Positions 27,065 to 35,806 of a stretch of 41,105 bases of DNA are shown piece after piece. The stretch comes from Pseudobutyrivibrio sp. UBA3626. Lineage in GTDB: Bacteria > Bacillota > Clostridia > Lachnospirales > Lachnospiraceae. The position numbers and the translations under genes are program-made. The notes beneath the pieces were generated by a model that was given only the letters and a program-made list of their open reading frames with translations, was not told the DNA's origin and did not search any database. The stretch is from contig DFLF01000015.1 of NCBI GenBank assembly GCA_002373675.1, positions 1 through 41,105 of the forward strand. The letters are read 5' to 3'. How positions within the stretch are numbered: position 1 is the stretch's first letter; each line of letters begins with the position of its first letter.

Positions 27065-28831
27065 CTAATTAAATCCAACTCTTGCTTCATAAGTTGTATG
27101 AAGAAGTTCATGTGCCTTATGCGAATTAGGCTCACCAAGGAACTTATCATACAGCTCCTTAATCTGCGGATTGTTGTGTGATTGACGAAGTGTGTTTCTC
27201 TCATCTTCTGAGTAAAGTGCATCCGCCCTCTTCTGTCTGTATGTATCAACAATATCATTGTCTTCATTAGGAAGGAAGCAGCTTCTAACAACCGGCTGTC
27301 CACCACCGTTGACACAGCCTCCCGGACATCCCATAATCTCGATAAAGTGATATTTGCTCTTGCCTTCTCTTATGTCATCGAGAAGTACCTTGGCATTCTT
27401 CATACCGTGAGCAACAGCTACATTAACAACGGTTCCGTCAATATCAAGCGAAGCTTCCTTAATTCCCTCGAAACCTCTTACAGCTTCGAACTTAATAGCT
27501 TCGTGCTCTTTGCCTGTAAGAACAAAGTAAACTGTACGAAGAGCAGCTTCCATAACACCGCCTGTAACACCAAATATTACTCCTGCACCTGTATAGTCAC
27601 CCATAATATCAGCATCATATTCTTCATCAGGAAGTCTGTCGAATAAGATTCCCGCTCTCTTAATCATTCTTGCAAGCTCTCTTGTAGTAAGAACAGCATC
27701 AACATCAGGCAGTCCGTCTACTGCCGCATTTTGTTCTCTCTCTTTCTCGAACTTCTTAGCTGTACAAGGCATAATAGATACAACGAATATATCCTTAGGA
27801 TCAATGCCTTTCTCCTTGGCATAGTATGATTTGATAATTGCACCCTGCATCTCGTGAGGTGACTTGCAAGATGACAGATGATCTAACAGATCACCGTAAT
27901 TATACTCTGCATAGTTAATCCATCCGGGAGAACAGCTTGTTATCATAGGAAGAACTCCGCCATTCTTGATTCTTCCAAGGAGCTCTGTTCCTTCCTCCAT
28001 AATTGTGAGGTCAGCACCAAAGTCAGTATCATATACCTTGTCGAATCCAAGCCGCTTAAGAGCAGCAACCATTTTACCAGTAACAGGAGTTCCAACTTTC
28101 ATGCCAAACTCTTCACCAAGAGCTGCTCTTACAGCCGGAGCGGTCTGTACAATAACATGCTTTCCAGCCTTCATAGCTTCATCAATCTTAGAAATCTCTG
28201 ACTTCTCCATCAGTGCTCCAGTAGGACATACACTTACACATTGTCCACATAAGATACATGGCGAATCCTTCATTGAGCGATTCTCAGCAGGTGCCACAAT
28301 CGTATTAAATCCACGATTCTCGAATCCAAGTATTCCAAGACCATGTGCATTCTTACATCTTTCTACACAGCGTCCGCAGAGAATACACTTAGAAGTATCT
28401 CTAACTATTGAAGGTGTCAAGTCATCATAAGTTGTTGGTGTCTTAGAGCCTTCAAATCTGTCTTCTCTAGCCCCTGTAGCATAAGCAACATTAAGAAGTT
28501 CACATTTACCATTCTTATCACATTGCTGACAATTCTTATTATGATTAGAAAGAAGCAGTTCGACAGATGCTCTTCTTGCTTCTGATGCCTTAGGAGACGA
28601 TATCTTAATCTCCATACCGTCATTTACCGGATATACACAAGATGCAACAAGCCCTCTTGCTCCTACCACTTCAACAAGACAAACTCTACAAGAGCCCTGA
28701 TTACATTCTCCATGATTAAAAGTACAAAGTGAAGGGATCTCATAACCACATTCTTTGGCAGCTTCAAGAATTGTAAGTCCTTCTTCTACCTCATATGGGA
28801 TGCCTTCGATTTTAATATTTATCTTAGCCAT
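27065..28831 (-). CDS. hydA: [FeFe] hydrogenase catalytic subunit (HydA of an NAD-linked, bifurcating type)
   Basis: A 588-residue protein. Order: 2Fe-2S ferredoxin domain (CTFNHGECNQGSCRVC), His-Cys3 4Fe-4S site (HNKNCQQCDKNGKC near residue 97), two 4Fe-4S motifs (CILCGRCVERC and CILCGQCVSVC, about 150-205), then the H-cluster domain with TSCSPGW near residue 298, MPCTAKKFE near 352 and GCPGGCVNGGGQP near 500, and the small-subunit tail. It makes or oxidises H2. With the two following subunits encoded upstream it forms the trimeric enzyme coupling NADH and ferredoxin, as known for Thermotoga and acetogens. Strong AAGGAGG site. The maturation genes hydE, hydF and hydG are not in the window. 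Confidence 0.96.
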   Translation of the reverse strand: MAKINIKIEGIPYEVEEGLTILEAAKECGYEIPSLCTFNHGECNQGSCRVCLVEVVGARGLVASCVYPVNDGMEIKISSPKASEARRASVELLLSNHNKNCQQCDKNGKCELLNVAYATGAREDRFEGSKTPTTYDDLTPSIVRDTSKCILCGRCVERCKNAHGLGILGFENRGFNTIVAPAENRSMKDSPCILCGQCVSVCPTGALMEKSEISKIDEAMKAGKHVIVQTAPAVRAALGEEFGMKVGTPVTGKMVAALKRLGFDKVYDTDFGADLTIMEEGTELLGRIKNGGVLPMITSCSPGWINYAEYNYGDLLDHLSSCKSPHEMQGAIIKSYYAKEKGIDPKDIFVVSIMPCTAKKFEKEREQNAAVDGLPDVDAVLTTRELARMIKRAGILFDRLPDEEYDADIMGDYTGAGVIFGVTGGVMEAALRTVYFVLTGKEHEAIKFEAVRGFEGIKEASLDIDGTVVNVAVAHGMKNAKVLLDDIREGKSKYHFIEIMGCPGGCVNGGGQPVVRSCFLPNEDNDIVDTYRQKRADALYSEDERNTLRQSHNNPQIKELYDKFLGEPNSHKAHELLHTTYEARVGFN

Positions 28832-28843
28832 TTTCTCCCCTCC

Positions 28844-30727
28844 TTATTTCTTATAAATAGCCTTTAACTTACATGTTGCAATACAAGCGCCACACTTAAC
28901 GCATTTCTCAGGATCAATTTCCATTGCAGGTAATTTCTTACCAGGTGCAACATAATCCGTCTTCGAAATAGCGTCAGCCGGACAACCCTTAGCACACATA
29001 CCACAGCCTACACATTTATCCTTATCTATAACATATTGCATAAGATTCTTACATACGCCAGCAGGACATCTCTTATCCTGGATGTGTGCAAGATACTCAT
29101 CTCTAAAATGAGCAAGTGTAGAATTAATTGGATTTGCACTTGTCTGTCCAAGAGCACATAGGGAGTTAGCTTTAACTGTCTTAGATAATTCTTCCAATTC
29201 CTCTAAGTCTTTCATGGTACCATTGCCTTCAGTAATTCTTGTAAGAATCTCCAGCATTCTCTTAGTACCAACTCGACAAGGTGAACATTTACCACAAGAC
29301 TCATCACAGATAAATTCCATATAGAACTTGGCAACGTCAACCATACAGTTGTCTTCATCCATAACAATGGCTCCACCAGAACCCATCATTGAGCCCTTTG
29401 CAACCAGGTTATCAAAATCAATTGGCTCATCTAAGAATTCTTTAGTAAGACATCCTCCTGATGGTCCACCAGTCTGGATAGCTTTAAATTCTTTACCATT
29501 AGGAATTCCGCCACCAATATCATATATAAGTTCTCTAAGAGTAGTTCCCATAGGAATCTCTACAAGACCTACATTATTAATCTTACCACCAAGGGCAAAT
29601 ACTTTCGTTCCCTTTGACTTCTCTGTTCCAACAGATGCAAATTCAGTAGCACCTTCCCTTAATATAAATGGAACACAAGCTAATGTCTCTACATTATTAA
29701 CTATAGTTGGCTTGCCCCAAAGTCCGGATACAGCTGGGAATGGAGGACGTGGACGAGGCATACCGCGTTTTCCTTCAATAGAGTTAAGAAGTGCTGTCTC
29801 TTCACCACATACGAAAGCACCCGCTCCAAGTCTGATATGTGCTCTAAAGCTAAAGCCTGAGCCCATAATGTTGTCACCAAGGAGTCCTTTCTCTTCCATT
29901 TGTTTAATTGCAATCTTAAGACGATTAACAGCTACAGGGTACTCTGCACGAACATAGAAGTATCCATTAGAAGCACCAATTGCATATCCTGCAATAATCA
30001 TTCCTTCAATTACAGCAAATGGATTTCCTTCCAGTATAGAACGATCCATGAATGCACCAGGATCACCTTCATCACCATTACATACAACGTATTTCTCATC
30101 ATTATCCTGATTAAGAGCAAATTGCCACTTGCGACCTGATGGGAAGCCACCGCCCCCACGACCACGAAGTCCTGCCTCGAGCACTTCATCCACAACTTCC
30201 TGCTGACTCATAGACAGGGCTTTCTTAAGTCCCTGGAATCCGCCAAATCCAAGAGCTTCTTCAATATTCTCCGGATTGATAACACCACAACCATGAAGTG
30301 CAACACGACGTTGCTTCTTATAGAAATTAATATCATCCTGTTTTGCAACTTTCTCCTTTGTTGCAGGATCAACATATAATAATCTATCGACTATCTGACC
30401 GCCAATTATATCTGTCTCAATTATCTCTTCAACATCATCTAACTTGACAAGTCGATATAATGTATCTTCTGGATATATCTTAACAAATGGACCCTGTGAG
30501 CAGAATCCAAAACATCCAACCTGATTAACTGTTACTTTATCGGAGAGACCTTTCTCTTCTACCAGTTTCTCAAATTTCTCTCTTATTTCAGCAGAATTAG
30601 AAGAGAGACATCCTGTACCCCCACATAATACAATTGCTCGCATACCGTTCTTGCCTGACAGTTTTGCGTCAAATGCGCTAGTGCAATCATGTACTACATT
30701 ATTCAAATCTTCTTTACTCTTAATCAT
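28844..30727 (-). CDS. hydB: NADH-dependent hydrogenase subunit HydB (NuoF-like flavoprotein)
   Basis: A 627-residue subunit. An N-terminal thioredoxin-like 2Fe-2S domain (CGGTGCLSSNS and CFGFCSQGP) leads into the NuoF-type FMN/NAD(H)-binding domain with GRGGGGFPSGRKW near residue 190, CNGDEGDPGAF and GAGAYICGEETALL-like GAGAFVCGEETALL. The 4Fe-4S motif CGKCSPCRVG is near residue 482, and a C-terminal pair of ferredoxin motifs (CVGCGMCAKGC, CVKCGACIATC) follows. The extra C-terminal clusters mark the hydrogenase type rather than complex I. Its ATG overlaps the hydC stop. Confidence 0.95.
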   Translation of the reverse strand: MIKSKEDLNNVVHDCTSAFDAKLSGKNGMRAIVLCGGTGCLSSNSAEIREKFEKLVEEKGLSDKVTVNQVGCFGFCSQGPFVKIYPEDTLYRLVKLDDVEEIIETDIIGGQIVDRLLYVDPATKEKVAKQDDINFYKKQRRVALHGCGVINPENIEEALGFGGFQGLKKALSMSQQEVVDEVLEAGLRGRGGGGFPSGRKWQFALNQDNDEKYVVCNGDEGDPGAFMDRSILEGNPFAVIEGMIIAGYAIGASNGYFYVRAEYPVAVNRLKIAIKQMEEKGLLGDNIMGSGFSFRAHIRLGAGAFVCGEETALLNSIEGKRGMPRPRPPFPAVSGLWGKPTIVNNVETLACVPFILREGATEFASVGTEKSKGTKVFALGGKINNVGLVEIPMGTTLRELIYDIGGGIPNGKEFKAIQTGGPSGGCLTKEFLDEPIDFDNLVAKGSMMGSGGAIVMDEDNCMVDVAKFYMEFICDESCGKCSPCRVGTKRMLEILTRITEGNGTMKDLEELEELSKTVKANSLCALGQTSANPINSTLAHFRDEYLAHIQDKRCPAGVCKNLMQYVIDKDKCVGCGMCAKGCPADAISKTDYVAPGKKLPAMEIDPEKCVKCGACIATCKLKAIYKK

Positions 30728-31215
30728 TACGCAGCACCTCCCGCATTTCTGTAAGATTCTACAATTGTAGGAACTTTATCAACGCTCATCTTAGGATAAA
30801 CCTTACCATTAATAGATACAGCAGGAGCTATTCCGCACGCACCAATACATCTAAGGGCATCAATAGTAAACATACCATCCTTTGTGGTTTCACCCGGCTT
30901 AATGCCAAGCACTTCTGAAAATTTGTCGATAATCTGCTGTGCCCCCTTAACATAGCACGCAGTTCCAAGACAACATCCAATAATATACTTTCCCTTTGGC
31001 TCTAAAGAGAAAAACGAATAGAATGTTACCACGCCATAAATCTCTGCAACTGAGATTCCTGTTTTGTCTGAGACAATCTGTTGAACTTCCAAAGGAATAT
31101 AACCATATTCATTCTGGATATCACTTAAGATCATCATAAGCGGTGTCTTCTCATCAACATATCTGTCACAGATTTCGTTAATGGTCTTAACACCATTCTC
31201 ACTAATTCCTCCCAT
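30727..31215 (-). CDS. hydC: NADH-dependent hydrogenase subunit HydC (NuoE-like)
   Basis: A 162-residue thioredoxin-fold protein carrying one 2Fe-2S cluster. Helical N-terminal part (IQNEYGYIPLEVQQIVSDKT), then VVTFYSFFSLEPKGKYIIG, and the four cysteines in CCLGTACYVKGA and CIGACGIAP. It passes electrons between HydB and HydA. First gene of the hydCBA operon; a TAGGAGG site precedes ATG 31215, and the stop overlaps the hydB start (TAATG). Confidence 0.94.
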   Translation of the reverse strand: MGGISENGVKTINEICDRYVDEKTPLMMILSDIQNEYGYIPLEVQQIVSDKTGISVAEIYGVVTFYSFFSLEPKGKYIIGCCLGTACYVKGAQQIIDKFSEVLGIKPGETTKDGMFTIDALRCIGACGIAPAVSINGKVYPKMSVDKVPTIVESYRNAGGAA

Positions 31216-31269
31216 AACTAACCTCCTAAATTAATTATTCAACTTATACGTTGTTATCCCTGTAGAAAT

Positions 31270-31275
31270 AGTATA
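31270..31275 (-). promoter_or_regulatory. possible -10 box of the hydrogenase operon
   Basis: TATACT on the minus strand, 55 bases before hydC, with T-rich DNA but no convincing -35 box upstream. Confidence 0.3.
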
Positions 31276-31336
31276 ACAAAAAATACAAAAAATTTTCACA
31301 CTTTTTTCAAAAAACTTATTATAAAAGACAACTTAC

Positions 31337-31399
31337 AAAAATTGCGTAAATACGCAAACAATCCGGAAACTAATTCTATTATTACAGTTTCCGGATTGT
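31337..31399 (-). terminator. double-hairpin intrinsic terminator
   Basis: On the minus strand a perfect 14-bp stem (31386-31399 with 31358-31371) is followed directly by a second stem, TTGCGTA/TACGCAA (31342-31357), and then TTTTT (31341-31337). It lies about 75 bases after the stop of the calcium-binding-type protein and ends its transcript before the hydrogenase operon. Confidence 0.8.
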
Positions 31400-31472
31400 T
31401 ATTTAATTAACTAATTTCTGTCTTGCATTTTGTGACTTTATTTTGTAATTATTGGCTAGGTATATAAATGAT

Positions 31473-32492
31473 TTAACTTACCAAATCAACATGCGCCATT
31501 GTTCCTGCACTACCATCTTCATGAAGAAACAAACCTGTCTTTCTAATTAAGGCATTAGTTTCATTATTATCATTATTTACAGAAAATGTTGTATCAACAT
31601 TTCCAAGGTATAATGCTCCAATGTCCTTATCCTTAAGTGTATAAAGAGTCTTACTTCCGTCAGAATTTACCTGCCACAGTCTGAGTTTATCAAACACCTC
31701 GTCAGCTTCGTCTATCCACCCGTTTCCATCTGTATCGTATAAAGAGAGATCCTTGAATCCATCTCCTGACGAAGTTCCAAAGAGTTCGCTTCCATCATCA
31801 ATTTCTCCATTGCCATTTTTGTCAAGTGCAAGAAATGCACTTGAAGAACCAAGCATTGATATCGCTTCTTTCTCTCCATCAGAATCCAAGTCAAACTCAA
31901 ACTTCATATCTTCTACGCTTGTTGGATTAGAATCAAGATTAATTACAAGAGGATCAATATATTTAAGCCCTTGCGATACACTCTCACTATATTCTGCTGC
32001 AAAACTCCTACTCATGGTAACATCGATTCCAAAATCAATTTCCCTTCCATCTGCTGTTACAACTTTACCCTGAGTACTAAAGCTTGTTGTCTCACTCTCA
32101 TAATAGCTACTGGTATGATTCATAGATATCATATACTGATTAGGTGTATTCATACTATATTTTGCTTCCAAATCAGCTAAGCTCTCTGTACTTCCACCCA
32201 TTTGCTTATAAAAAAGCAGTCTAAAAAGAAAGTTCATTGTCTGAAATTTAATAAGAGTTAAATCGTCCTCAGATATTCCACTATAATCGGCATTTGCCGC
32301 TTGTATACTTCCTGGGGCGTAGTTGTCTGATATTTCTTCTTGTTGTCCTTTTCCTCCCAGCTGTTCAATAAAATCCTTAAAGCCTTTTTGGTTAGGCTTA
32401 ACCTGTTCTTTTGATACACTAAACGTATCTGTCTGCCTTCTTACAAACGTTCTCTGGCTAGACATTGCCACCTGGCTTTGATTAATAATCAT
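31473..32492 (-). CDS. cytoplasmic-type protein with EF-hand/RTX-like calcium-binding segment
   Basis: About 339 residues, no signal peptide or TM helix. The N-terminal 110 residues are polar and low in complexity. Around residues 195-270 is a run of Asp/Gly-rich loops: LDSDGEKEAI, LDKNGNGEIDDGSELFG and YDTDGNGWIDEADEVF, each with the DxDxDG spacing of calcium sites; the D-G-SELFG-G-GF-DL-YD-D-NG-ID order resembles domains of RTX-associated proteins. ATG 32492 is chosen for its GGGAGG site at seven bases. Single-gene unit between two terminators. Function unknown. Confidence 0.7.
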   Translation of the reverse strand: MIINQSQVAMSSQRTFVRRQTDTFSVSKEQVKPNQKGFKDFIEQLGGKGQQEEISDNYAPGSIQAANADYSGISEDDLTLIKFQTMNFLFRLLFYKQMGGSTESLADLEAKYSMNTPNQYMISMNHTSSYYESETTSFSTQGKVVTADGREIDFGIDVTMSRSFAAEYSESVSQGLKYIDPLVINLDSNPTSVEDMKFEFDLDSDGEKEAISMLGSSSAFLALDKNGNGEIDDGSELFGTSSGDGFKDLSLYDTDGNGWIDEADEVFDKLRLWQVNSDGSKTLYTLKDKDIGALYLGNVDTTFSVNNDNNETNALIRKTGLFLHEDGSAGTMAHVDLVS

Positions 32493-32502
32493 ATTCTTCC
32501 CT

Positions 32503-32519
32503 CCCATTATAATAATGGG
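32503..32519 (-). promoter_or_regulatory. hairpin overlapping the ribosome site of the calcium-binding-type gene
   Basis: CCCATTA and TAATGGG form a 7-bp stem with a 3-base loop, and the last GGG is also the start of the GGGAGGG ribosome site. Pairing would partly hide the site. Confidence 0.4.
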
Positions 32520-32604
32520 CATCCGTGCCTATGCTTCCTTGCTTTATGCGAATTGCAATACAGAATAAATGAGAAACTATAGAATAAAGTCACAAATAAC
32601 ACGC

Positions 32605-32628
32605 AAAAAGGACGGGATAAACCCGTCC
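32605..32628 (-). terminator. intrinsic terminator of the patatin-CPBP operon
   Basis: GGACGGG/CCCGTCC stem (32610-32628) with TTTTT following on the minus strand, about 60 bases past the CPBP gene. Confidence 0.75.
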
Positions 32629-32690
32629 CTGGTCTTCCATGATCTCGCCATTCCTTGGCATATTAAGTTACATTATTATTATCGACAATG

Positions 32691-33587
32691 CTAGGCATTA
32701 TCATTAGTTTTTATTTTCTTAGATTTCTTAACTAACACTACGCCTAGATACGCACCAGCCATTGCCATAAAGAATATTAGATAAAATGCAACTAATGAAC
32801 TACCTATTATACTTACATCATAAAATACAAGTCTTGTTACAGAAAATAACATGTTGCATATTATTGGAATAATAATATTCTCTGTTCTATAGTAAACATA
32901 TCCAAGGATTAGTCCAAACAAGAAATAATAAATCATCTGAGTTACATTCATTGTAAATATGCCGCAGAGAATAGCTTGCATTAAATTAGCCGCCATAAAA
33001 TTCATTCTTCTTTCAGCAAAACCCAGTGTCAAACCTCTAAATACAAGTTCCTGACATACTGGAGATAAAACTACAAAATAAATAAGAAGAATTGCATTCA
33101 TTATTCCAGATTCACCACTGCTAATTACCGAAACAATATCTACGTATCCTGATAAAAGATCTGGCTTAATTAATGCGACAAAATATGATATATAAGTTGC
33201 AAATACTCCTACCCCAAGAGATATTAGTATAACTCCTGGTATAATCTTCCAGTTTAATTGTCCTATGATTTTAATTTTATTCCTAAGAGATACATTAGCT
33301 GCATGAATTATCTCTTTTCTATACCATAGTAAAAAAACTATTACCAGAATAAATGTACTTACTACAGAAACAAGAAGTGTAAATTTATCTGAAGCAAGGG
33401 ATGTCTGATAACCATTCATAAAATCATCATATGATCCACTTGAATAAGTATATCCTTTATAGAAGAATAACAACTGCCCTGCAAAAAGCTGTACCAATAT
33501 TTGGACACATCCCATTATGGCAACTGGATAAATAAACTTGAGTAAGCTTTCATTTTGACCTAATCCATTTCTATTTTGTTCATTCAT
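32691..33587 (-). CDS. CPBP-family membrane protein lacking catalytic residues
   Basis: A 298-residue protein with about eight TM helices and the layout of CPBP (CAAX protease/bacteriocin-processing) intramembrane proteins. The first motif, normally EExxxR, is Gln179-Glu180-LVF-Arg184. The histidine of the second motif (FxxxH) aligns with Thr212 in CGIFTMNVTQ, and the histidine of the third aligns with Asn245 in IPIICNMLFS. The flanks (FLFGLILGYVYYRTENIIIP) are well kept. So the fold is present but activity is unlikely. It is 14 bases downstream of the patatin gene and probably cotranscribed. Confidence 0.8.
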   Translation of the reverse strand: MNEQNRNGLGQNESLLKFIYPVAIMGCVQILVQLFAGQLLFFYKGYTYSSGSYDDFMNGYQTSLASDKFTLLVSVVSTFILVIVFLLWYRKEIIHAANVSLRNKIKIIGQLNWKIIPGVILISLGVGVFATYISYFVALIKPDLLSGYVDIVSVISSGESGIMNAILLIYFVVLSPVCQELVFRGLTLGFAERRMNFMAANLMQAILCGIFTMNVTQMIYYFLFGLILGYVYYRTENIIIPIICNMLFSVTRLVFYDVSIIGSSLVAFYLIFFMAMAGAYLGVVLVKKSKKIKTNDNA

Positions 33588-33601
33588 AATATAATCTCAC
33601 T

Positions 33602-34459
33602 TTATTTATTGATATATTCTCTTAATCTTGACATCTTTGCTTTTGCCGATGCAACTCCATTGTCATATAACATTTCCATAACCTGAGTATCGGTCTTATA
33701 AGTATTAAGTGGAATTAATGGTGAAGGATAATATACAAAAGCCTTACCTTCCTTCTCAAGTTTCTTAATCTTATAAAGAGAACGATTGTAATTAAGATGG
33801 CGTCTGTCTAATGCTCTTTTTATATCAGGATACTCCTTTAATAAACGTGTATAAACGCGCTTATGCTTCTGGGGTCTCATAACATAGCCTCTAGGCTTAG
33901 ACATTAGCACAATAAATTTGTCACAACCATCTAGAACCATTTTATTAATAGGTAGGGAATCGGAAACCCCTCCATCAAAATACTTAACGCCATCAATATC
34001 AACTGGTTTGCAAAGCGCAGGAAGGGCAGAACTTGCCATAATCACTTCATAATTATCCTTCTCCATATTCGACTTATCAAAATAAGCCGCTCTACCATTC
34101 TCATCTGTTGCCACAACAACAAGCTCACATGGATTAGAAGTCAGTGCATCATAGTCTAATGGGTCTTTTCCACCAGAATTAGATAAATCACCATATATAT
34201 ACTGAAGACCAAAAAGCGAACCACTCTCCCTTAAGCTTTTAATCCCAAAATACTCTGGATCTTGTGAATGCTCGCAGTAAAATCTTTTATTACGCCCCCT
34301 TTGCCTTGCGACAAATGACGCAGCATTTGCTGATCCTGCAGACACGCCATAGCACTTATCTATATGAACATCCTCATCTAAAAAGACATCTAACACTCCT
34401 GCTGAAAATGCGCATTTCATTCCTCCACCTTCAACAAGTAGTCCTATCTTATTATCCAT
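33602..34459 (-). CDS. patatin-like phospholipase family protein
   Basis: A 285-residue Ser/Asp dyad hydrolase. The oxyanion loop is VEGGGMKCAFSAGV, the nucleophile is Ser40 in GVSAGS and the catalytic aspartate is Asp162 in FDGGVSDSLP. It resembles the YjjU/RssA-like bacterial group and should hydrolyse acyl esters of lipids in the cytoplasm or at the membrane. AAGGAAG precedes ATG 34459. First gene of a two-gene operon with the CPBP-like protein. Confidence 0.9.
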   Translation of the reverse strand: MDNKIGLLVEGGGMKCAFSAGVLDVFLDEDVHIDKCYGVSAGSANAASFVARQRGRNKRFYCEHSQDPEYFGIKSLRESGSLFGLQYIYGDLSNSGGKDPLDYDALTSNPCELVVVATDENGRAAYFDKSNMEKDNYEVIMASSALPALCKPVDIDGVKYFDGGVSDSLPINKMVLDGCDKFIVLMSKPRGYVMRPQKHKRVYTRLLKEYPDIKRALDRRHLNYNRSLYKIKKLEKEGKAFVYYPSPLIPLNTYKTDTQVMEMLYDNGVASAKAKMSRLREYINK

Positions 34460-34518
34460 TTAACTTTCTTCCTTCCTTACACAACCTAGATATTATAGCA
34501 CAAAAGTATAAAAAAGTG

Positions 34519-34547
34519 TTGAATAATTAATTAACTTATGGTATTCT
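34519..34547 (+). promoter_or_regulatory. promoter of the tRNA-Leu gene
   Basis: TTGAAT (34519-34524), a 17-base spacer and TATTCT (34542-34547). The 100-base leader before the tRNA contains a TTCGAC/GTCGAA hairpin and no coding sequence. Confidence 0.55.
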
Positions 34548-34655
34548 ATCATTCGTGTAAAAACACAGTTCTTACAATAAGGCGCGCCCATTGTAGTTCG
34601 ACTCTGTCGAAGGGGCTCCCCGTGCAGACATTTGCTTTGCAAATATCAGCATTTT

Positions 34656-34738
34656 GCGGATGTGGCGGAACTGGCAGACGCGCAAGATTTAGGTTCTTGT
34701 GCCCTAGTGGTGTGCAGGTTCGATTCCTGTCATCCGCA
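34656..34738 (+). tRNA. tRNA-Leu (anticodon UAG)
   Basis: Acceptor stem GCGGATG/CATCCGC, D-arm with GGCAGACGC, anticodon stem CAAGA/TCTTG around loop TTTAGGT giving anticodon TAG (reads CUA and other CUN codons), a long variable arm typical of class II tRNA, and T-arm with GGTTCGATTCC. The discriminator is A and CCA is not encoded. 83 nt. Confidence 0.95.
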
Positions 34739-34748
34739 GAAACGTTGA

Positions 34749-34780
34749 AAACAGTGGGTTTCCCACTGTTTTTGTTTTTG
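34749..34780 (+). terminator. intrinsic terminator of the tRNA-Leu gene
   Basis: AAACAGTGGG and CCCACTGTTT form a 10-bp stem with a one-to-three-base loop, followed by a T-rich run to 34780. Confidence 0.9.
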
Positions 34781-34812
34781 TCAGAAATCTTCGAAAAATC
34801 GTAAAATTCTAT

Positions 34813-34834
34813 AATTCCACTTAAAATTCCACTT
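34813..34834 (+). repeat. tandem AATTCCACTT repeat
   Basis: Two exact copies of AATTCCACTT with a 12-base period between the tRNA terminator and the first mobile-element gene. Could be an integrase arm-type or other protein-binding site; no third copy was found. Confidence 0.4.
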
Positions 34835-34882
34835 TGCTATGTCAAAAAGATGCTTTGCAATCAAAAATGCGAGGTATTACTT

Positions 34883-35806
34883 ATGGACATTAAATTAAAA
34901 ACCGGCAACAAGATTGTTGATAAAGTTGGCGAGATGAATATTTCGGGAAATATTATTCCCGAAGCTTGGTATCATACTGTAAATAATAAGAACGGCAAAC
35001 CAAATGCCCTTGCCATTCTAATCCTAGCTGATATTGTCTACTGGTATCGCCCTACGGAACACAGAGACGAAATCAACGACAATGTTACATATGTTAAGAG
35101 ATTCAATAGCGATGATTATCTTCAACGAAGCTACGATCAGATCACGGACAAATTCGGCGTCAGCAAAAAGCAAGCAAGAGATGCACTGATTGCGCTTGAA
35201 GATCTTGGTGTCATTAAAAGACATTTTAGAAATGTTAATGTTTGTGGCATGACTTTATCCAATGTAATGTATCTTGAACTTAATCCTTTTGTATTAAAAG
35301 AACTAACCTATCCTGACGAATCAGGAAATAAAAGTGTTAATAATTATGTAAACACATCATTACATATTTGTAATGACCCTATAACAGAATCAGAATCACA
35401 CATTTTCGAAAATGTAGACACATATACAGAGACCACTTCAGAGATTAATACAGAGATTATCACAACATCAGATTCAAAAATCGAGGTTATGGAAAAAGAG
35501 GATGTTGTTATTGAAGAACTCCGAGGACTCTTATTCGACTATGAATTATCCGATCAGGATCTTCATGCTATAGCCAAAGCAGCTGATTATAATATGGCCA
35601 AATGCATTACCGCTATAAACATACTTGAAGATCAAAAAGCTCAGATAAACAATGTTACGGGGTGGCTAATCCATGCTATCAGAAACAATTACAGACTCTC
35701 TAAAAAAGCAAAGATACGGAAGGTCAATTCCTTTAACAAATTCTCCGGACGAAAGTATTCTTCCGAAGACTTTGCCGACATGGAGAGACGCTTACTGTCT
35801 TCGTAG
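34883..35806 (+). CDS. replication-type winged-helix protein of a mobilizable element
   Basis: About 307 residues. The N-terminal part (about 40-125) looks like a winged helix found in replication initiators and phage replisome organisers: LAILILADIVYWYRP, then FGVSKKQARDALIALEDLGV. The C-terminal part (DQDLHAIAKAADYNMAKCIT and NVTGWLIHAIRNNY) resembles DnaD-type C-terminal helices. Genes of this form often precede mobC/mobA in Firmicute mobilizable elements and plasmids. ATG 34883 has GAGG eight bases upstream; an upstream start at 34850 lacks a site. Initiator function is inference. Confidence 0.65.
   Translation: MDIKLKTGNKIVDKVGEMNISGNIIPEAWYHTVNNKNGKPNALAILILADIVYWYRPTEHRDEINDNVTYVKRFNSDDYLQRSYDQITDKFGVSKKQARDALIALEDLGVIKRHFRNVNVCGMTLSNVMYLELNPFVLKELTYPDESGNKSVNNYVNTSLHICNDPITESESHIFENVDTYTETTSEINTEIITTSDSKIEVMEKEDVVIEELRGLLFDYELSDQDLHAIAKAADYNMAKCITAINILEDQKAQINNVTGWLIHAIRNNYRLSKKAKIRKVNSFNKFSGRKYSSEDFADMERRLLSS

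Noticed and set aside
27966..28430. 154-codon open frame opposite hydA
   Set aside because: Antisense shadow; no ribosome site and no family features.
29328..29957. 209-codon open frame opposite hydB
   Set aside because: Antisense shadow of a strongly conserved gene; Pro/Ser-rich composition typical of reverse reading.
34538..34804. 88-codon plus-strand open frame across the tRNA-Leu gene
   Set aside because: It covers the promoter leader, the tRNA and its terminator, and has no ribosome site.
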